DNA of 64,000 nt from Alphaproteobacteria bacterium (GTDB lineage: Bacteria > Pseudomonadota > Alphaproteobacteria > Sphingomonadales > Sphingomonadaceae). A program made the translations under genes and the position numbers. Below the pieces are notes generated by a model. The model saw nothing but the letters and a program-made list of their open reading frames with translations, was not told where the DNA came from and did no database searches. The DNA lies in the NCBI GenBank assembly GCA_018823905.1, contig JAHJHL010000128.1:1-64000 (forward strand). Reading direction: 5' to 3'. This document shows, in pieces, positions 52,638 to 60,988 of the stretch; within the stretch, counting starts at the first letter, position 1; each line of letters starts with the position of its first letter.

Positions 52638-54434
52638 ATGGCCTGGAATCCCCTCGCAGTTGGGCGGGTGTCTGCCAATCCGGACAATCTGCTCAAGAAG
52701 CTATTGATTCCGCAAAAGCCGATCGCGGTCCGGCTGATCCTGTTCTCGGCGATCACCAACATGGCGGCGCTCGCCATGTCGCTTTACATGATGCAGGTTT
52801 TCGACCGCGTCCTGACCAGCCAGAGCAAGGACACGTTGTTCTTCCTCGCGCTGGCGATCACGCTCGTCGTCGCTTTGGGTTCGATGCTCGACGGCATCCG
52901 GCAACAGGTGGCCAACCGCGTCGGCACATGGTTGGCGCAGCAACTGGGACCGACGCTGTTGCTCCGCTCGCTCGAACAACGGCTGATCGCGCCGAACGTC
53001 CGGCTAGAGGCCCTGCGCGAGATGGCCCAGGTCAAAAACTTCATTTCGACCCCGACTGTGTTCAGCGTCGTCGATATGCTGTGGGTGCCATTCTATCTGT
53101 TGGTCGTGTTTATGCTGCACCCGGTTTTCGGGTTTATCGCAACGATCGGCGCGGTGATGCTGTTCGGCCTGACCTGGTACAACGAACGCGTCACCCGCAT
53201 CGCGATCCGCGACACGCAGTCGCTGACGACCAGCAACATGCAATATGCCGAATCGCTGGTTCGCAACAGCGAAGTGATCGACGCGATGGGGATGGGCAAA
53301 GACACGGTCGCGCACTGGCGCGATCGCTATCTCGCCGAAACCGAAGCGGTCGATGACACACAGTTCCAGTCGAGCAAGATCTTGGCGTGGATGAAGTTTG
53401 TCCGCAATGTGGTGCAGGTCGCGGTGCTAGGCGTCGGGGCATTGCTTGTCCTCGACCAACAGCTGACCGGCGGCGCGATGATTGCCGGATCGATCCTGAT
53501 CGCGCGGCTGCTGGCGCCGATCGAGGCGGCGATGAGTTATTGGAAACAGTTCGTGCTGGCACGCGAAAGCCTGCAACGCCTGTCGCGTTTCTGCGACCTC
53601 CCGACCCCGCGTCCGTCGCAGATGGCGTTGCCCAAACCGTCGGGCGCGATGGCCGTCGAAAATCTCACCTATGCGGCGCCCGGCATGAAAGGCGCGATCC
53701 TGAAAAATGTCAGCTTTGCGATCGCGCCGGGGACGTCGCTGGCGATCGTCGGGCCGTCGGCATCGGGCAAGACGACCTTGTCGCGACTCCTAGTCGGGGT
53801 GCTGAAGCCGATATCGGGGCATGTCCGACTCGACGGCGCCGACACCTTCGACTGGATGCGCAGCGATTTCGGTCCGAACGTCGGCTATCTGCCGCAGGAC
53901 GTCGAACTGCTGCCCGGGTCGATCCGCGAGAATATCGGCCGTTTTCGCCCCGACGCGCGTGACGCCGATGTGATCGCGGCGGCAAAGCTCGCCGATTGCC
54001 ACGAAATGATCCTGCACCTTAACGGCGGCTATGATTGCGTGCTCACCGACGGCGGGCATCAGTTGTCGGGCGGACAGCGCCAGCGGATCGGGCTGGCGCG
54101 CGCGCTGTTCGGCCTGCCGCCGCTGATCGTCCTCGACGAACCCAACGCCAGCCTTGATGCGCGCGGCGACGCGGCGCTGCTGGCGACGATCAAGAAACTG
54201 AAGGCGTTGAACATGACGACGATCATCGTGTCACACCGCGCCAACCTGCTCGAACTGGCCGACAAGATTTTGCTGATGATGGACGGTCAGGTCGCGAAAT
54301 TCGGTGATGCCCGGACGGTGGTCGAGGAAATGGCGGGCAAGCGGCGCGTGATCGCGCCGGGCGAAGCGCCGCCGCCGGGCGGTCCGGCCAAGACCAATCC
54401 CGCGATGTTCAAACAAGGGGGGATGGAAGCATGA
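52638..54434 (+). CDS. T1SS ABC transporter (PrtD type)
   Basis: 598-aa exporter without an N-terminal C39-like domain, as in the PrtD/LipB branch that secretes RTX proteases, lipases and S-layer proteins. Six membrane helices lie in about 20-330. The ATPase has Walker A GPSASGKTT (about 372-380), signature LSGGQRQR (about 476) and Walker B LIVLDEPN (about 496). Substrate is most likely the RTX protein at 47020-49212. Overlaps the adaptor gene by 4 bases. Confidence 0.93.
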   Translation: MAWNPLAVGRVSANPDNLLKKLLIPQKPIAVRLILFSAITNMAALAMSLYMMQVFDRVLTSQSKDTLFFLALAITLVVALGSMLDGIRQQVANRVGTWLAQQLGPTLLLRSLEQRLIAPNVRLEALREMAQVKNFISTPTVFSVVDMLWVPFYLLVVFMLHPVFGFIATIGAVMLFGLTWYNERVTRIAIRDTQSLTTSNMQYAESLVRNSEVIDAMGMGKDTVAHWRDRYLAETEAVDDTQFQSSKILAWMKFVRNVVQVAVLGVGALLVLDQQLTGGAMIAGSILIARLLAPIEAAMSYWKQFVLARESLQRLSRFCDLPTPRPSQMALPKPSGAMAVENLTYAAPGMKGAILKNVSFAIAPGTSLAIVGPSASGKTTLSRLLVGVLKPISGHVRLDGADTFDWMRSDFGPNVGYLPQDVELLPGSIRENIGRFRPDARDADVIAAAKLADCHEMILHLNGGYDCVLTDGGHQLSGGQRQRIGLARALFGLPPLIVLDEPNASLDARGDAALLATIKKLKALNMTTIIVSHRANLLELADKILLMMDGQVAKFGDARTVVEEMAGKRRVIAPGEAPPPGGPAKTNPAMFKQGGMEA

Positions 54435-55795
54435 ACATTCCCTTTCGGCTGGGCGAGGATGGCGAACCCGTGCGTCTGGCGCTTCCTTCGCCCGATCATG
54501 ATGTGGCCGGTCCCCGGGTGAAAGGTTCGATGCGGCTCGCGCTCGTCTCGATCGGCGTGTTCGTGCTGGTCTTTGCGGTCTGGAGCTGGGCGGCGCCGCT
54601 GAACAGCGCAGCGATCGCCAGTGGTTTTTTGGAGGCCGAGGGGGGCGGTCGGCGCACGGTCCAGCATCTGGAGGGCGGGATCGTCCGCCAGTTTCTGGTC
54701 AAGGAAGGCCAGGCGGTACGTGCCGGTGAACCCCTCGTCCTGTTCGACGCGACCCAGAATGACGCGTCGGATGCCGCGCTGCGTTCAAGCTTTTATGGTC
54801 TGCTCGCGCAGGATGCGCGGTTGACGGCCGAACGGCTTGGCCTGCCCACCGTGAACTATCCGGCCGAATTGCTGGCCGCGGCGAGTGATCCCGAGGTCAA
54901 GGAAATCATCGCCGCCTCGAATGCAGAATTCGCATCGCGGCGGCGCGGTCTGTCGGAGCAGGCGCAGATTCTGTCGCAGCGCATCGGCCAGTCAAATGCC
55001 GATATCCGCAGTTCCGGCGCGCAGATCGCGGCGCTTTCCGACCAGGCGAAGCTGCTCGACGATGAGCAAATGAGCGTCGATATGCTGGTCGACGAAGGGC
55101 TCGAGCGCAAATCGCGCCTGCTGGCGTTGCAACGGCAAAAGGCGCTCGTCGACGGCGAGCGCGGCAAGCTGACCAACAATCTCGACCGGCTTCGCGACAC
55201 GATCGGCGAGACGCGGGCGCAGATGGTGTCGCTGCGCGGGCAGATGGTGCTTGAGGCGGCGGGACAGCAACGGCAGGTCCAGTTGCAGATCGCCGAGGCG
55301 CGCGAAAAGCTGAAGGTCAGCGGCGACATTCGCAACCGCCAACAGGTAATCGCGCCGATCGCCGGCCGCGTCGCCAATTTGCGGCTGATCACCCCCGGCG
55401 GCGTCATCGGGGCCGGGCAGCCGATCCTCGACATCGTGCCGACCTCGGAGAAAATCGTCGTGTCGGCGCGGTTGCGGCCGATCGACATCGACATGGTCCA
55501 CCGCGGGCTGAAGGCAGAGATCAAGCTGACGCCGTACAAGGCGCGCGTGATCCCGAACCTAATCGGCATCGTCAAGGAGGTCAGCCCCGATGCGATTTAC
55601 GACAAGGACGCCCAGCAGATCTATTACAAGGTGATCGTCGAGATATCGGCCGCGCAGCTGAAGAAATATCCCGACGTCCAGTTGATGTCGGGGATGCCCG
55701 CTGAAGTCTATATCGATCTGGGGTCGAGTTCTTTGATCCAATATCTGTTCCAGCCGATGATCGACAGTTTCGATCGATCTTTCCGGGAAGGGTAA
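54431..55795 (+). CDS. HlyD-family T1SS adaptor (PrtE type)
   Basis: 454-aa membrane-fusion protein. It has a membrane helix at about 38-58, the first lipoyl half with R-T-V-Q-H-L-E-G-G-I-V-R-Q-F-L-V-K-E-G-Q, a long coiled coil (about 110-290), the returning half I-A-P-I-A-G-R-V-A-N-L and a C-terminal beta domain. R-T-V-Q-H-L-E-G-G-I is diagnostic for the PrtE/HlyD type I group. Coupled to the ABC gene. Confidence 0.92.
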   Translation: MNIPFRLGEDGEPVRLALPSPDHDVAGPRVKGSMRLALVSIGVFVLVFAVWSWAAPLNSAAIASGFLEAEGGGRRTVQHLEGGIVRQFLVKEGQAVRAGEPLVLFDATQNDASDAALRSSFYGLLAQDARLTAERLGLPTVNYPAELLAAASDPEVKEIIAASNAEFASRRRGLSEQAQILSQRIGQSNADIRSSGAQIAALSDQAKLLDDEQMSVDMLVDEGLERKSRLLALQRQKALVDGERGKLTNNLDRLRDTIGETRAQMVSLRGQMVLEAAGQQRQVQLQIAEAREKLKVSGDIRNRQQVIAPIAGRVANLRLITPGGVIGAGQPILDIVPTSEKIVVSARLRPIDIDMVHRGLKAEIKLTPYKARVIPNLIGIVKEVSPDAIYDKDAQQIYYKVIVEISAAQLKKYPDVQLMSGMPAEVYIDLGSSSLIQYLFQPMIDSFDRSFREG

Positions 55796-55856
55796 GCCCG
55801 ACGCGGCGTTGGCGGCGGTGAAAGCTGGCGACCGGCTAGCATAAAGGGGGAAGAGG

Positions 55857-58094
55857 TTGGCGGGATACGGAATATTGTTCCGGGGCGTTCACCAGGCAGT
55901 GCAAGGCACTGCGCTGGGCGTCGCGGTCATATTCTGTGTCGGCGAAACCTCGCCGCTCTACGCGCGCGAGCACGAGATCGTCCAGACAGCGCCCTATGCC
56001 ACGCTTCGCGAATCGACGGCGATGGCCCGTGTGCTGTCGCTTCAGGAAGGGCGGCCACTCGAACAGGCGCGAGCTGGGTTTGCGATCACGGCCGGTGCGG
56101 ACTGCTCGGACATCCTTATTCTGACCGCATCAATCGCGCCGGATCTGGCCGAAGTAAAAGCGCCGAAACGCCTGGCCGATCCTGACACGGGTACGCGCCC
56201 CCCGCCGCCGATCATAGATTGGGAAGCGCCGATCTCGGTGGCGGTTGCTGGGGCGACCCCTTCGGTCAGCGATGGGCCGAGCTTTGGTGGCAAAAGTTCC
56301 CGAACCGTTCCCGCGGCGGTGATCGACGAAGAGCTCGCTGGCTTGGCTGTCGAAGTCGACAGGGCGCTTTGGCTGGGCGATGGCGGGGCGCGGCGCAACG
56401 CGCTGATGGCTGACACCGCGGCGACGCTGGCACAGGGGCAAGCCACATGCGCCAGCTGCGTTGCCTCCAAGCGCGGCAAGATTGCGGGCAAACGTGCGGC
56501 GGCAGTTTCGCAATCGAACGGCGTCGCGCGCGGCGCGAAAGCCGCAACGCGCAGTCGTCCAGCGCGCGTCGCGGCAAAGGCAATTCCGACGACGTTGAAG
56601 CCGAGCATTGCCGTGCGGTTCGGGCCTTCCGCGCCGATCGCCGCGTTTGATTTACCGGCGCTGCCCGCCGACATGGTCAATCTGGCGTGCGTCGTGGCCG
56701 CGCAAAACCGGATGGGGCCGCCGTGCTTCGCGATAGGAGGCGCGACCCGAACCGGCCGCAAGGCCGCAGCGACGATGCGCAAATTTCCGGCGTTCGATGC
56801 TGATGTCTCGACCGCGCCGTGGCTCGGCGATGCCGGTTCGCGCCGCGCCGCGCAGGGCGGACGGCCAGACGCGTCGCAGCTCGGCATGGCGTCTGCCGAG
56901 GCTGACGGTCAGGACGACGGCATCGTCGATGGGGGATCTGACGTGACAATCGGCATTGATGGCGCCGACGGTCAGGCCAGCGAAACCGACCCGTTGTCGA
57001 TCGAGACGCTGCCGCGCGGCGGCCTAGCCTTTTCGGGCGGCTATTCGTCGCTAGAAGGCCCAGTCGGAACGGTCAAGATTGCGCGGACCAATATCGGTGC
57101 GCCCGGCAGAGATATCACGGCTTCAGTGCGCTATTCCAAGATACAGCGACTGGCTGAATTGGGCGTCGCGGACGCCAATTTCATGGGCAGCAAGCTGTCG
57201 GTGGCGCCGACCTTTTTCTACTCGCGATCCACCGCGGTGGGGTTCGATGCCCAAAGCAAATCGTCGGTGTTTCGGCAAACCGCGCGCGGTATCAATTTCT
57301 ACGTCGGTAAACCGCTCGGGCGCGGCCTGCGGGTCGCCGCAAATTACCGATATTCGGACGAGGATTTCCTGATCCGCCAAAAGAATGCGCAATGCGACGT
57401 CGGACTTCACGGGAGCCCTTTTTGCAACGCGCTTGGCCGATCGACCAGTTCGGTCCTGAGCGTCGGGCTCACCCTTGATCGCCGCGACCGGGCGGTCGAT
57501 CCGTCGCGCGGATTTCAGCTGCGGCTGACCCCGGAGATTGCTGGTCCCGGCGGAACGTCGCGCTATGCGCGGATACGGGTCAGCGGCAATTTCCATCACC
57601 GCATCGGCGATATGCTCGATGTCTCGCTGGGCCTCGAAGGCGGTCTGATGGAACCGATCGGCGGGCGGACAATCCCGTTGTTCGATCGGTTCTACATCGG
57701 CGGCAACACGATGCGTGGTTTCGACCTGCGGGGGATCGGACCAAAGGTGGTTCCCCTGAAGGCACCGGTTGCGCCTCCGACAGCAATCGGTGGCCGGGCC
57801 TATTATGTCGGCCGGTTGGAGGTGGCGTTTCGGCTGGACGGCGCGATGGAAAGATTTGGCGTTTCGCCGAGCGTCTTTGTCGATGCCGGATCGGTCTTTG
57901 GCGCGTCGAAGGGCGAACTGATCGCAGGCGAGCGATTGATTGGCAACTCCACCAAGCCGCGCGTGGCCGTCGGCGTTGCGCTGGCATTCAATGCCGGGCC
58001 GGGCAAACTGCGGTTCAACATCGCGCAGCCGGTTGTGCGGCAGGAAGGCGATCGCTCGAAGAAATTCTCAATCTCGTTGGGAACTGCGTTCTAG
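55857..58094 (+). CDS. Omp85-superfamily beta-barrel protein with atypical N-terminus
   Basis: 745-aa outer-membrane protein. The C-terminal 330 residues match the bacterial surface-antigen barrel (BamA/TamA/FhaC superfamily): L-D-R-R-D-R-A-V-D-P-S-R-G-F, then F-Y-I-G-G-N-T-M-R-G-F-D-L-R-G-I-G-P near 616-633, and a terminal phenylalanine. The N-terminal 400 residues are alanine-, proline- and arginine-rich and show no clear POTRA repeats, which is unusual for Omp85 proteins. A signal-like stretch covers about 10-36. The start is probably TTG with AAAGGGGGAAGAGG just upstream. Placed after ABC and HlyD genes, it may help surface assembly of the RTX protein; that is inference. Confidence 0.75.
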   Translation: MAGYGILFRGVHQAVQGTALGVAVIFCVGETSPLYAREHEIVQTAPYATLRESTAMARVLSLQEGRPLEQARAGFAITAGADCSDILILTASIAPDLAEVKAPKRLADPDTGTRPPPPIIDWEAPISVAVAGATPSVSDGPSFGGKSSRTVPAAVIDEELAGLAVEVDRALWLGDGGARRNALMADTAATLAQGQATCASCVASKRGKIAGKRAAAVSQSNGVARGAKAATRSRPARVAAKAIPTTLKPSIAVRFGPSAPIAAFDLPALPADMVNLACVVAAQNRMGPPCFAIGGATRTGRKAAATMRKFPAFDADVSTAPWLGDAGSRRAAQGGRPDASQLGMASAEADGQDDGIVDGGSDVTIGIDGADGQASETDPLSIETLPRGGLAFSGGYSSLEGPVGTVKIARTNIGAPGRDITASVRYSKIQRLAELGVADANFMGSKLSVAPTFFYSRSTAVGFDAQSKSSVFRQTARGINFYVGKPLGRGLRVAANYRYSDEDFLIRQKNAQCDVGLHGSPFCNALGRSTSSVLSVGLTLDRRDRAVDPSRGFQLRLTPEIAGPGGTSRYARIRVSGNFHHRIGDMLDVSLGLEGGLMEPIGGRTIPLFDRFYIGGNTMRGFDLRGIGPKVVPLKAPVAPPTAIGGRAYYVGRLEVAFRLDGAMERFGVSPSVFVDAGSVFGASKGELIAGERLIGNSTKPRVAVGVALAFNAGPGKLRFNIAQPVVRQEGDRSKKFSISLGTAF

Positions 58095-58356
58095 CACGCG
58101 ATTCACGGGCGACGACGGCGTCGGTATCTGTGCAATCGCGGGACAGGCGGATTTTCAGATGTCCCCATCGGGGAATGACGCAAAACTGCGATTTCTGGCT
58201 TATCGACTTTGATCGTGGCGCGGAAGTTGAGGGGGCGTCAATGGATAGGAACGTCATCGCCGAGAACGATATTTTGTTGAACCGCACCGAACCCCGGTTG
58301 GACCGATGTTTGCTGCCTTGTCGCGGGCGCCGCATTGCGCGGGAACGGCATCGTTC

Positions 58357-58773
58357 ATGAGCGCCTCGGCCCACCCCATCGAGTATGAAATGGTCGAACC
58401 CTTGCCGACCCGGCTGCGCCGTTTTCGCGAGCAATGCGGGATCAGCCGGTCCGAACTTGCGGTGCGGACGGGGCTGAGCCGACCGACGATCTGGGCGTGG
58501 GAATCGGGCAAGACGCAGCCGCGGCTGAGCAACCTGCGGGTGCTGGCGAGTGTACTCGGCATCTCGCAGCTTGAACTGGTGGGCGGCCTTGAGGCGGCCG
58601 TCCCCGACGACGAGGTCGATATGATGCTTGCGACCGGCTGGGAACATGGCGAGATCCCGGCGGGCCTCGCCAATCCGCAGCGGCTCAGCATCATGATCTA
58701 CGCCGCGAAGCTCAGCATCGCGGCGCTGGCCGGAATCAAGGCGCAGAATGTAAAGATCTCGATCGAGCTTTGA
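58357..58773 (+). CDS. XRE-family regulator
   Basis: 138-aa protein with a strong N-terminal HTH_XRE domain (about 12-68: L-R-R-F-R-E-Q-C-G-I-S-R-S-E-L-A, recognition helix around LSRPTIWAWESGKTQPR). A helical C-terminal part continues to N-V-K-I-S-I-E-L. The frame opens at an ATG at 58306; I prefer the ATG at 58357, since the extra 17 residues look non-conserved. It is 262 bases beyond the Omp85 gene, so it may be a separate unit. Confidence 0.78.
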   Translation: MSASAHPIEYEMVEPLPTRLRRFREQCGISRSELAVRTGLSRPTIWAWESGKTQPRLSNLRVLASVLGISQLELVGGLEAAVPDDEVDMMLATGWEHGEIPAGLANPQRLSIMIYAAKLSIAALAGIKAQNVKISIEL

Positions 58774-58788
58774 GCTGATACACCGCGG

Positions 58789-59895
58789 CTATTGCCGGTA
58801 GGCGCCAACCCCTTCGCCCAGATATTGATTGTTCGCCTCGCGCTGCGCCGCCGCGGCATCGTCATACAGAAAGGGCAGAAACGCATAGCGCCGCCCGCGG
58901 GTCACCGGTGTTGCTTCGTGGAGCAGGCCGCAGCCAAACACGATCGCGCCGCCGGGCGGGGGGCGATACGTCCGCGTACCGAATTCAGGGAAACGCAATT
59001 CGCCGCCGTCGAAATCATCGTTGAGGTTGATCGTCACCGCAAAGCGACGGTGCGCGGTACCCATCGTCGTATTATCGCGATGCGCGCGAAAATGGCCGCC
59101 GACCGATGCTTCGTAACAGGCGACAATGTAGCGCTCCATCCGGGTTGCGTCGAAGTTGAAGGCGCGGTGGATAACGGGACGCACGCAATGATTTATCCGC
59201 GCGCCAAGCATCTTGCAAAGTTTCTGGTCCTTGATGCCGACGTCAGATCGCCGCTTATGGCCGTGGTCGATTACCGACACAGTCTTGCCGCCGACTTCGC
59301 GCATGAAGCCGGAATCTTCGCCGCCATCAGCATCATAGATATTGATGAGCCTATTGCAGGTGGTCCCATCGAAAACGCGCGGGATCAGCAGTACCGGCGC
59401 CCAGTCTTCGGGCGCCCCTTCGCCAATCAGCGTATCGGCAAGGACCAATGCAGCTTGCGAATCGCGAATGAGGAATCGCCCGGCGACACGCAACTGGCGA
59501 TCGAGGACCATCACATAAGGTTCGTAGAGCTCCGATCCCTCCTGACAGGCGCCATAGTGTGCGCTAACAGCACGATCCTCGTCGAGAAAATAGCGGATGC
59601 CTGGAAGTCGCGTCTTGATCCTGCCAGCAGGTTCGGCATCCGGATCGGTTATAATACCGAAAAAACAGCACTGCCGATCATCGAAGCGATCGGCATCACG
59701 AATAAGCATGTCGTGCGCCGACTTTACCTCTGACGCTATCCCCGATCCCATGAAGAATAGGACAACAACGCGGCCCGCAACAGTATGAAAACTATATTGT
59801 GGGTTCACGTCCAGTACATGGGCTTTGAACCAGGGCGCTGGTGAGCCAACTACAGGTTTCGCAATCGAATTGGCGCTTGCGAGTAATCGTTCCAT
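58789..59895 (-). CDS. Peroxiredoxin-like domain fused to a prolyl-4-hydroxylase (2OG-Fe(II)) domain
   Basis: 368-aa two-domain enzyme. The N-terminal 140 residues look like a redoxin/peroxiredoxin (V-G-S-P-A-P-W-F, then V-V-V-L-F-F-M-G-S) but the catalytic cysteine position is occupied by G/S. The C-terminal 2-oxoglutarate/iron oxygenase has the H-x-D...H facial triad, with HRDNTT for His and Asp and LLHEATPV for the second His, followed by R-G-R-R-Y for 2-oxoglutarate. The pair may hydroxylate proteins or small molecules. ATG at 59895 preferred; an ATG at 59928 lacks a ribosome site. It lies tail to tail with the XRE gene, 15 bases apart. Confidence 0.82.
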   Translation of the reverse strand: MERLLASANSIAKPVVGSPAPWFKAHVLDVNPQYSFHTVAGRVVVLFFMGSGIASEVKSAHDMLIRDADRFDDRQCCFFGIITDPDAEPAGRIKTRLPGIRYFLDEDRAVSAHYGACQEGSELYEPYVMVLDRQLRVAGRFLIRDSQAALVLADTLIGEGAPEDWAPVLLIPRVFDGTTCNRLINIYDADGGEDSGFMREVGGKTVSVIDHGHKRRSDVGIKDQKLCKMLGARINHCVRPVIHRAFNFDATRMERYIVACYEASVGGHFRAHRDNTTMGTAHRRFAVTINLNDDFDGGELRFPEFGTRTYRPPPGGAIVFGCGLLHEATPVTRGRRYAFLPFLYDDAAAAQREANNQYLGEGVGAYRQ

Positions 59896-60168
59896 AGACT
59901 TGCCCCCGCCCCCGCGTGATGCGCCCATTTTTTAGCATCATGCGCGAAAACCTACAAGCGGCCTTGCGCAGCGGCGTGAACTCGCCCTTATGGTGACCAT
60001 CAGGCTGACGGTCCGCTCGCGTGACGAGTTTCGGACCACGATCGACGCGAATAATCGGTGGTGCCGAGCGGTGGGCTGTATGGACTGAGCGACGGAGGAG
60101 GCGATTGGCAGGCCATGGAACAGGCGGCTGTGGCCTCCTACCGCACCAAGGTTAGTAGTCATTGATCC

Positions 60169-60926
60169 GAGCCAGAAGATGATAGTGACAGCGAGGGTGA
60201 CGGCGGAGAAGGAGGTCTTCGGGCGCCGATCGTAGCGGGTAGCGACGCGCCGCCAGTCCGTCACGCGACCGAACATAATCTCGATACGGTTGCGGTGTTT
60301 GTAACGGCGCTTGTCGTATTTGACGGCCTTTTTCCGCATTTTCCGGCCCGGGATGCAAGGCGTCGCGGAACCCGTCAGCGTCATAGCCCCGGTCGGCGAG
60401 CATCCATTGCGCGTTGGGCAAACTGTCGAGCAAAGCGGTCGCGCCCGTGTAATCGCAGACCTGCCCGGCGGTCATGAAGAAGCTGATCGGGCGGCCATTT
60501 GCATCGGTTGCGGCATGAAGCTTGGTGTTTATACCGCCCGTCGTGCGGCCGGCCCGGCGTCCCGGACCCCCTTTTTTACCCCAAGGCTCGACGCCGTGCG
60601 GTGGGCCTTCAAATAGGTCGCGTCGATCATGATCGTCTTGCGCTCTGGCGCCTGAGGTGTCGCCAGGCCTTCCATCATGCGGATGAAGATGCCTTTGTCG
60701 CTCCACCGCTTCCAGCGATTGTAGAGCGTCCCTTCGACAAGCTCAGGACAGGCTTCGCCGGGCCATATTCCCTCGGCGCATCTCGCCACCTCAGCCCATT
60801 GCGGTTGACGAAGATAATGCCGCTCAAAACCCCTCGGTCATCGACCCCCTCACGGCCTTGGATCTTCAGAAAACAGGGCTGAAGACGCGCCACCTGCTCG
60901 TCCGTCAGCCAGAATAAATCGCTCAA
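60169..60926 (-). pseudogene. Frameshifted IS5-family transposase
   Basis: Remnant of an IS5-type transposase (about 255 aa when intact). Family blocks are spread over different frames: L-F-W-L-T-D-E-Q (start, TTG at 60926), R-D-A-P-R-E-Y-G-P, then L-Y-N-R-W-K-R-W-S-D-K-G, M-I-D-A-T-Y-L-K-A-H-R-T-A, T-G-G-I-N-T-K-L-H-A, W-M-L-A-D-R-G-Y-D-A-D, and finally K-Y-D-K-R-R-Y-K-H-R-N-R-I-E-I-M-F-G-R. At least three frame breaks are present: one at the REP-like insertion (60730-60752), one near a C/T homopolymer around 60570, one near 60350. Terminal inverted repeats were not found. It is almost certainly inactive. Confidence 0.85.
60730..60752 (-). repeat. 23-bp REP-like insertion in the transposase remnant
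   Basis: CCTGTCCTGAGCTTGTCGAAGGG (minus strand) splits the G-P-A-K and T-L-Y-N-R-W blocks, which are contiguous in intact IS5 relatives; removing exactly these 23 bases restores the frame. The core TTCGACAAGCTCAGG sequence is a very common dispersed repeat of sphingomonad genomes. Confidence 0.7.
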
Positions 60927-60988
60927 ATTCAGGCTCCTTCGTGGTCGCCTGAATCACAGCCGTCACCGCAAATCAATGGGGCCTGACC

